From Mesorhizobium sp. Root102 (GTDB lineage Bacteria > Pseudomonadota > Alphaproteobacteria > Rhizobiales > Rhizobiaceae): a stretch of 64,000 bases of DNA. The stretch covers positions 374,620 to 438,619 of the forward strand of contig NZ_LMCP01000012.1 of the NCBI RefSeq assembly GCF_001425625.1. Reading direction: 5' to 3'. Position 1 is the stretch's first letter. Every line of letters starts with the position of its first letter. The notes beneath the pieces are model-generated. The model was not told where the DNA came from. It was given only the letters and a program-made list of their open reading frames with translations, and ran no database searches. A program made the position numbers and the translations under genes. Positions 61,345 through 64,000 of the stretch are shown piece after piece.

Positions 61345-62670
61345 ATGTCTGAAGGCTGGAAATCGAGAACGGGCTCATGGCGCGCGCGTTGCGGCATCGC
61401 GGCGGCGCTGCTTATGCTGTCGCTGCATGCGGGACGGGCCGAAAACACGCTCGATATGGCTCCCGATCCGGACCAGAGCCGCGCCGAATACGAACGGGTC
61501 TCGAAGGAGATCACGCTGTCGTCCGAACGGTTGGCCAAGCTCTCCGCCGATATCGCGACGATCAAGAAGGATCATGCTTCGATCACCGCCGCATTGATCC
61601 AGTCGGCGATGACCGAGCAGAAGCTCGGCCAGGACATCGAGGACATCGGCGCCAAGCTGGAAGGGCTGAAGGGCCAGGAACAGAAGATACGCGCCTCGCT
61701 GGTGGCGCGGCGCGACGTGCTGGCTGAAGTGCTGGGCGCGCTGCAACGCATGGGGCTGAACCCGCCGCCGGCGATCCTGGTCAAGCCGGAGGACGCGCTG
61801 TCGTCGGTGCGCAGCGCCATCCTGCTCGGTGCCGTGGTGCCGGAACTGCGTCAGCAGACAGATACCCTACTCGCCGATCTCAAGGAGCAGTCGCGGGTCA
61901 CGGCCTCGATCGAGGCCGAACGGGCGCGGCTGACGGCGGCGGTCGGCGACCAGGCGGCGGAAAAGAAGCGACTCGGCATGCTACTGGAGGCCAAGCAGAA
62001 GCTCGAAGCCGACACGCAAACGCAAATGGCCGCTGAAAAGCAGCGATCCGAGGCGCTGGCGGCCAAGGCCGGCAGCCTAAAGGAATTGATCGCCTCGCTC
62101 GAAGCGCAGGCCGACAAGAGCCGCAAGGCTGCCGATGCCGCCAAGGCCGCCGCGGACGGCGACAAGACATCGGCCCCAGCGGAACTGGCGTCGTTGCCGG
62201 TGCCGGAAGGGAACCAACTTGCCGCCGCGGCACCCTTTTCGGCGCTGCAGGGACAGATCGCGCTGCCGGTGACCGGCCGCATCAAGCGGCGATTCGGCGC
62301 CGATGACGGTAACGGCGCGGTGATGCTTGGCGACATGGTTGCGACACAATCGGGAGCCATCGTCACCGCGCCGGCGGATGGGAATGTGCTTTATGCGGGG
62401 CCGTTTCGCTCTTATGGTCAACTCTTGATCCTTAACGCAGGCGACGGCTATCATGTCGTTTTGGCGGGGATGAGCAGAATCAGCGTCGCGACCGGTCAGT
62501 CAGTGCTCGCAGGAGAGCCGATCGGAGCGATGGGAGAGGCCCGGGTGGCGAGCACCTCGGCTTCGAAGAATGGAAATGCCACGCCGGAACTCTATGTCGA
62601 GTTCCGCAAGGATGGAAAACCCGTCGATCCGGCCCCATGGTGGGCGGACCGTTTTTCTGGAAGGACGTGA
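61345..62670 (+). CDS. EnvC-like murein hydrolase activator (degenerate LytM)
   Basis: The 441-residue protein has a signal-like hydrophobic N-terminus (about 15-32, GIAAALLMLSLHAGRA), a long coiled-coil region (about 45-270) and a C-terminal LytM/peptidase M23-like domain (about 310-440). The zinc ligands usual in M23 enzymes are not visible: the first motif reads GNGAVMLGDMV where active enzymes have a histidine, and the end reads LYVEFRKDG instead of the HxH-type LHFEIR. This fits EnvC-type proteins, which activate amidases at the division site. It precedes ctpA after three bases. Confidence 0.88.
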   Translation: MSEGWKSRTGSWRARCGIAAALLMLSLHAGRAENTLDMAPDPDQSRAEYERVSKEITLSSERLAKLSADIATIKKDHASITAALIQSAMTEQKLGQDIEDIGAKLEGLKGQEQKIRASLVARRDVLAEVLGALQRMGLNPPPAILVKPEDALSSVRSAILLGAVVPELRQQTDTLLADLKEQSRVTASIEAERARLTAAVGDQAAEKKRLGMLLEAKQKLEADTQTQMAAEKQRSEALAAKAGSLKELIASLEAQADKSRKAADAAKAAADGDKTSAPAELASLPVPEGNQLAAAAPFSALQGQIALPVTGRIKRRFGADDGNGAVMLGDMVATQSGAIVTAPADGNVLYAGPFRSYGQLLILNAGDGYHVVLAGMSRISVATGQSVLAGEPIGAMGEARVASTSASKNGNATPELYVEFRKDGKPVDPAPWWADRFSGRT

Positions 62671-62673
62671 ATA

Positions 62674-64000
62674 ATGCGGAAACTGTCGCTTCTGTTTGCC
62701 GGTGCGCTGATGGGCGCGTCCGCCATGAGCCTTGTCTATGGCACACCCGGCTCGGCGGCGAACGCTGCAGGGTCGGAGACCTACAAGCAACTGGCGATCT
62801 TCGGCGATATCTTCGAGCGGGTGCGGGCACAATATGTGACACCGCCAGACGACAAGTCGCTGGTCGAGAACGCCATCAACGGCATGCTTGCCTCGCTTGA
62901 TCCGCACTCCTCCTACATGAACGCCGAGCAGGCGCAGGATATGCGCGTCCAGACCAAGGGCGAGTTCGGCGGCCTCGGCATCGAGGTCACCATGGAGAAC
63001 GACCTGGTCAAGGTGATCACGCCCATCGACGACACGCCGGCCGCCAAGGCAGGTGTGCTGGCCGGCGACTATATCGCCAAGATCGACGGCGAGGAGGTTC
63101 GCGGCCTGACCCTCAACGACGCGGTCGACAAGATGCGCGGCCTGGTCAACACGCCGATCAAGCTCACCATCCTGCGCCAGGGCGCCGACAAGCCGATCGA
63201 ACTGACGGTCGTGCGCGACATCATCAAGGTCAAGGCGGTCAAGTTCCGGGTCGAGAACGACATCGGTTACATGAAGATCACCTCCTTCACCGAAAAAACC
63301 TATGACGACCTCGAGAACGCCATCGACACCATCAAGAAGCAGGTGCCGGACGACAAGCTCAAGGGCTACGTTCTCGATCTGCGCCTCAATCCGGGTGGTC
63401 TGCTCGACCAGGCGGTGAGCGTGTCCGATGCCTTCCTCAATCGCGGCGAGATCGTCTCGACGCGCGGCCGCGATCCCAAGGACGTCACCCGGTTCGACGC
63501 CAAGCCCAAGCAGGTTGACGACATCAACGGCAAGCCGATGATCGTTCTGGTCAATGGCGGCTCGGCCAGTGCATCCGAAATCGTCGCCGGCGCGCTGCAG
63601 GATTTGCGCCGTGTCACGGTGGTCGGCACACAGTCCTTCGGCAAGGGTTCGGTGCAGACCATCATTCCGCTCGGTGAGAATGGTGCATTGCGGCTGACGA
63701 CGGCGCTCTATTACACGCCGTCCGGCAAGTCGATCCAGGGCAAGGGCATCACGCCCGACATCAAGGTCGACCAGCCGCTGCCGCCGGAACTGCAGGGCAG
63801 GGACCTGACGCGCGGTGAATCCGACCTCAAGGGCCATATCAAGGGCGCCGACGAGAGCACGACCGGTTCGGGGTCGGCGGCCTATGTGCCGCCGGATCCG
63901 AAGGACGACCTGCAGCTCATCTATGCCGAGCAGCTGCTGCGCGGCCAGAAGACTGATCCGTCCTTCCCGCCCAATCCGCAAAAGGCCGTTCTCAACCAGT
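62674..64000 (+). CDS. ctpA: Carboxy-terminal processing protease CtpA (S41), cut by window end
   Basis: The first 442 codons are present. A signal peptide (about 1-30) is followed by the S41 N-terminal helices, a PDZ domain (about 90-170, EFGGLGIEVTMENDLVKVI), and the catalytic part with serine in VNGGSASASEIVAGAL and lysine in QSFGKGSVQTIIPL. It cleaves periplasmic proteins, probably with the preceding EnvC-like protein in the same operon (three bases apart). The C-terminus lies beyond the window. Confidence 0.93.
   Translation, partial: MRKLSLLFAGALMGASAMSLVYGTPGSAANAAGSETYKQLAIFGDIFERVRAQYVTPPDDKSLVENAINGMLASLDPHSSYMNAEQAQDMRVQTKGEFGGLGIEVTMENDLVKVITPIDDTPAAKAGVLAGDYIAKIDGEEVRGLTLNDAVDKMRGLVNTPIKLTILRQGADKPIELTVVRDIIKVKAVKFRVENDIGYMKITSFTEKTYDDLENAIDTIKKQVPDDKLKGYVLDLRLNPGGLLDQAVSVSDAFLNRGEIVSTRGRDPKDVTRFDAKPKQVDDINGKPMIVLVNGGSASASEIVAGALQDLRRVTVVGTQSFGKGSVQTIIPLGENGALRLTTALYYTPSGKSIQGKGITPDIKVDQPLPPELQGRDLTRGESDLKGHIKGADESTTGSGSAAYVPPDPKDDLQLIYAEQLLRGQKTDPSFPPNPQKAVLNQ

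Noticed and set aside
62500..63981. 493-codon minus-strand frame opposite the M23 and ctpA genes
   Set aside because: The plus strand carries the clear signal-peptide, PDZ and S41 motifs; the minus frame has none.

Overview
The window looks like a chromosomal segment of a Mesorhizobium-type alphaproteobacterium (Rhizobiales, Phyllobacteriaceae). The grounds are GC-rich coding sequence with strong third-position G/C, rhizobial gene neighbourhoods (rsmB-htpX, leuS-lptE, priA-atpHAGDC, rplU-rpmA-obgE-proBA-nadD-rsfS-rlmH-M23-ctpA), a Usg-family gene, an SDHAF4/DUF1674 gene, and at least three families of short palindromic intergenic repeats of the kind common in Mesorhizobium. The genus is inferred from reading, not from a search.

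Layout. 1-5.3 kb: start of rsmB, htpX, an SDHAF4-like gene, a HAD phosphatase, a transglutaminase-like protein and a Tad-type secreted/membrane VWA protein. 5.2-15.3 kb: cyclopropane fatty acid synthase, MOSC protein, acetyl-CoA synthetase, Usg, then an accessory block of two aldo/keto reductases, an MFS exporter and a LysR regulator, then the PLP homeostasis protein YggS. 15.4-25.9 kb: leuS-lptE, an unusual FtsK without membrane segments, a transaldolase, priA, an Asp/Glu racemase and a small membrane protein. 26.2-31.5 kb: the F1 ATP synthase operon atpHAGDC, with an extra gene wedged between atpD and atpC. 31.6-40.4 kb: a complete-looking uronate catabolic locus (uxuB divergent from uxaC-dctPQM-gntR-kduI-kduD-kdgF). 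40.5-45.9 kb: an aldehyde dehydrogenase, recQ, about 1.2 kb of largely unexplained DNA with a small membrane-protein gene and a strong terminator, and a Crp/Fnr regulator. 46.7-49.7 kb: a translationally coupled three-gene operon of a type III polyketide synthase, a methyltransferase and a FAD oxidoreductase. 49.8-64 kb: tRNA-Ser(CGA), then conserved housekeeping genes (rplU, rpmA, two GNAT genes, an EEP phosphodiesterase, obgE, proB, proA, nadD, MFS, mscS, rsfS, rlmH, an EnvC-like LytM protein and the start of ctpA).

How the genes work together. KdgF, KduI and KduD form a consecutive route from unsaturated uronates to 2-keto-3-deoxygluconate. UxaC and UxuB handle glucuronate/fructuronate, a TRAP system probably imports the sugar acid, and an FCD-type GntR protein probably controls the locus through the CATACAA/TTGTATG palindrome in the uxuB-uxaC gap. 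The PKS/methyltransferase/oxidoreductase trio resembles in logic the Streptomyces Srs phenolic-lipid pathway, but its product is unknown; it is the best candidate for an undescribed pathway here. The second is the small gene embedded in the ATP synthase operon.
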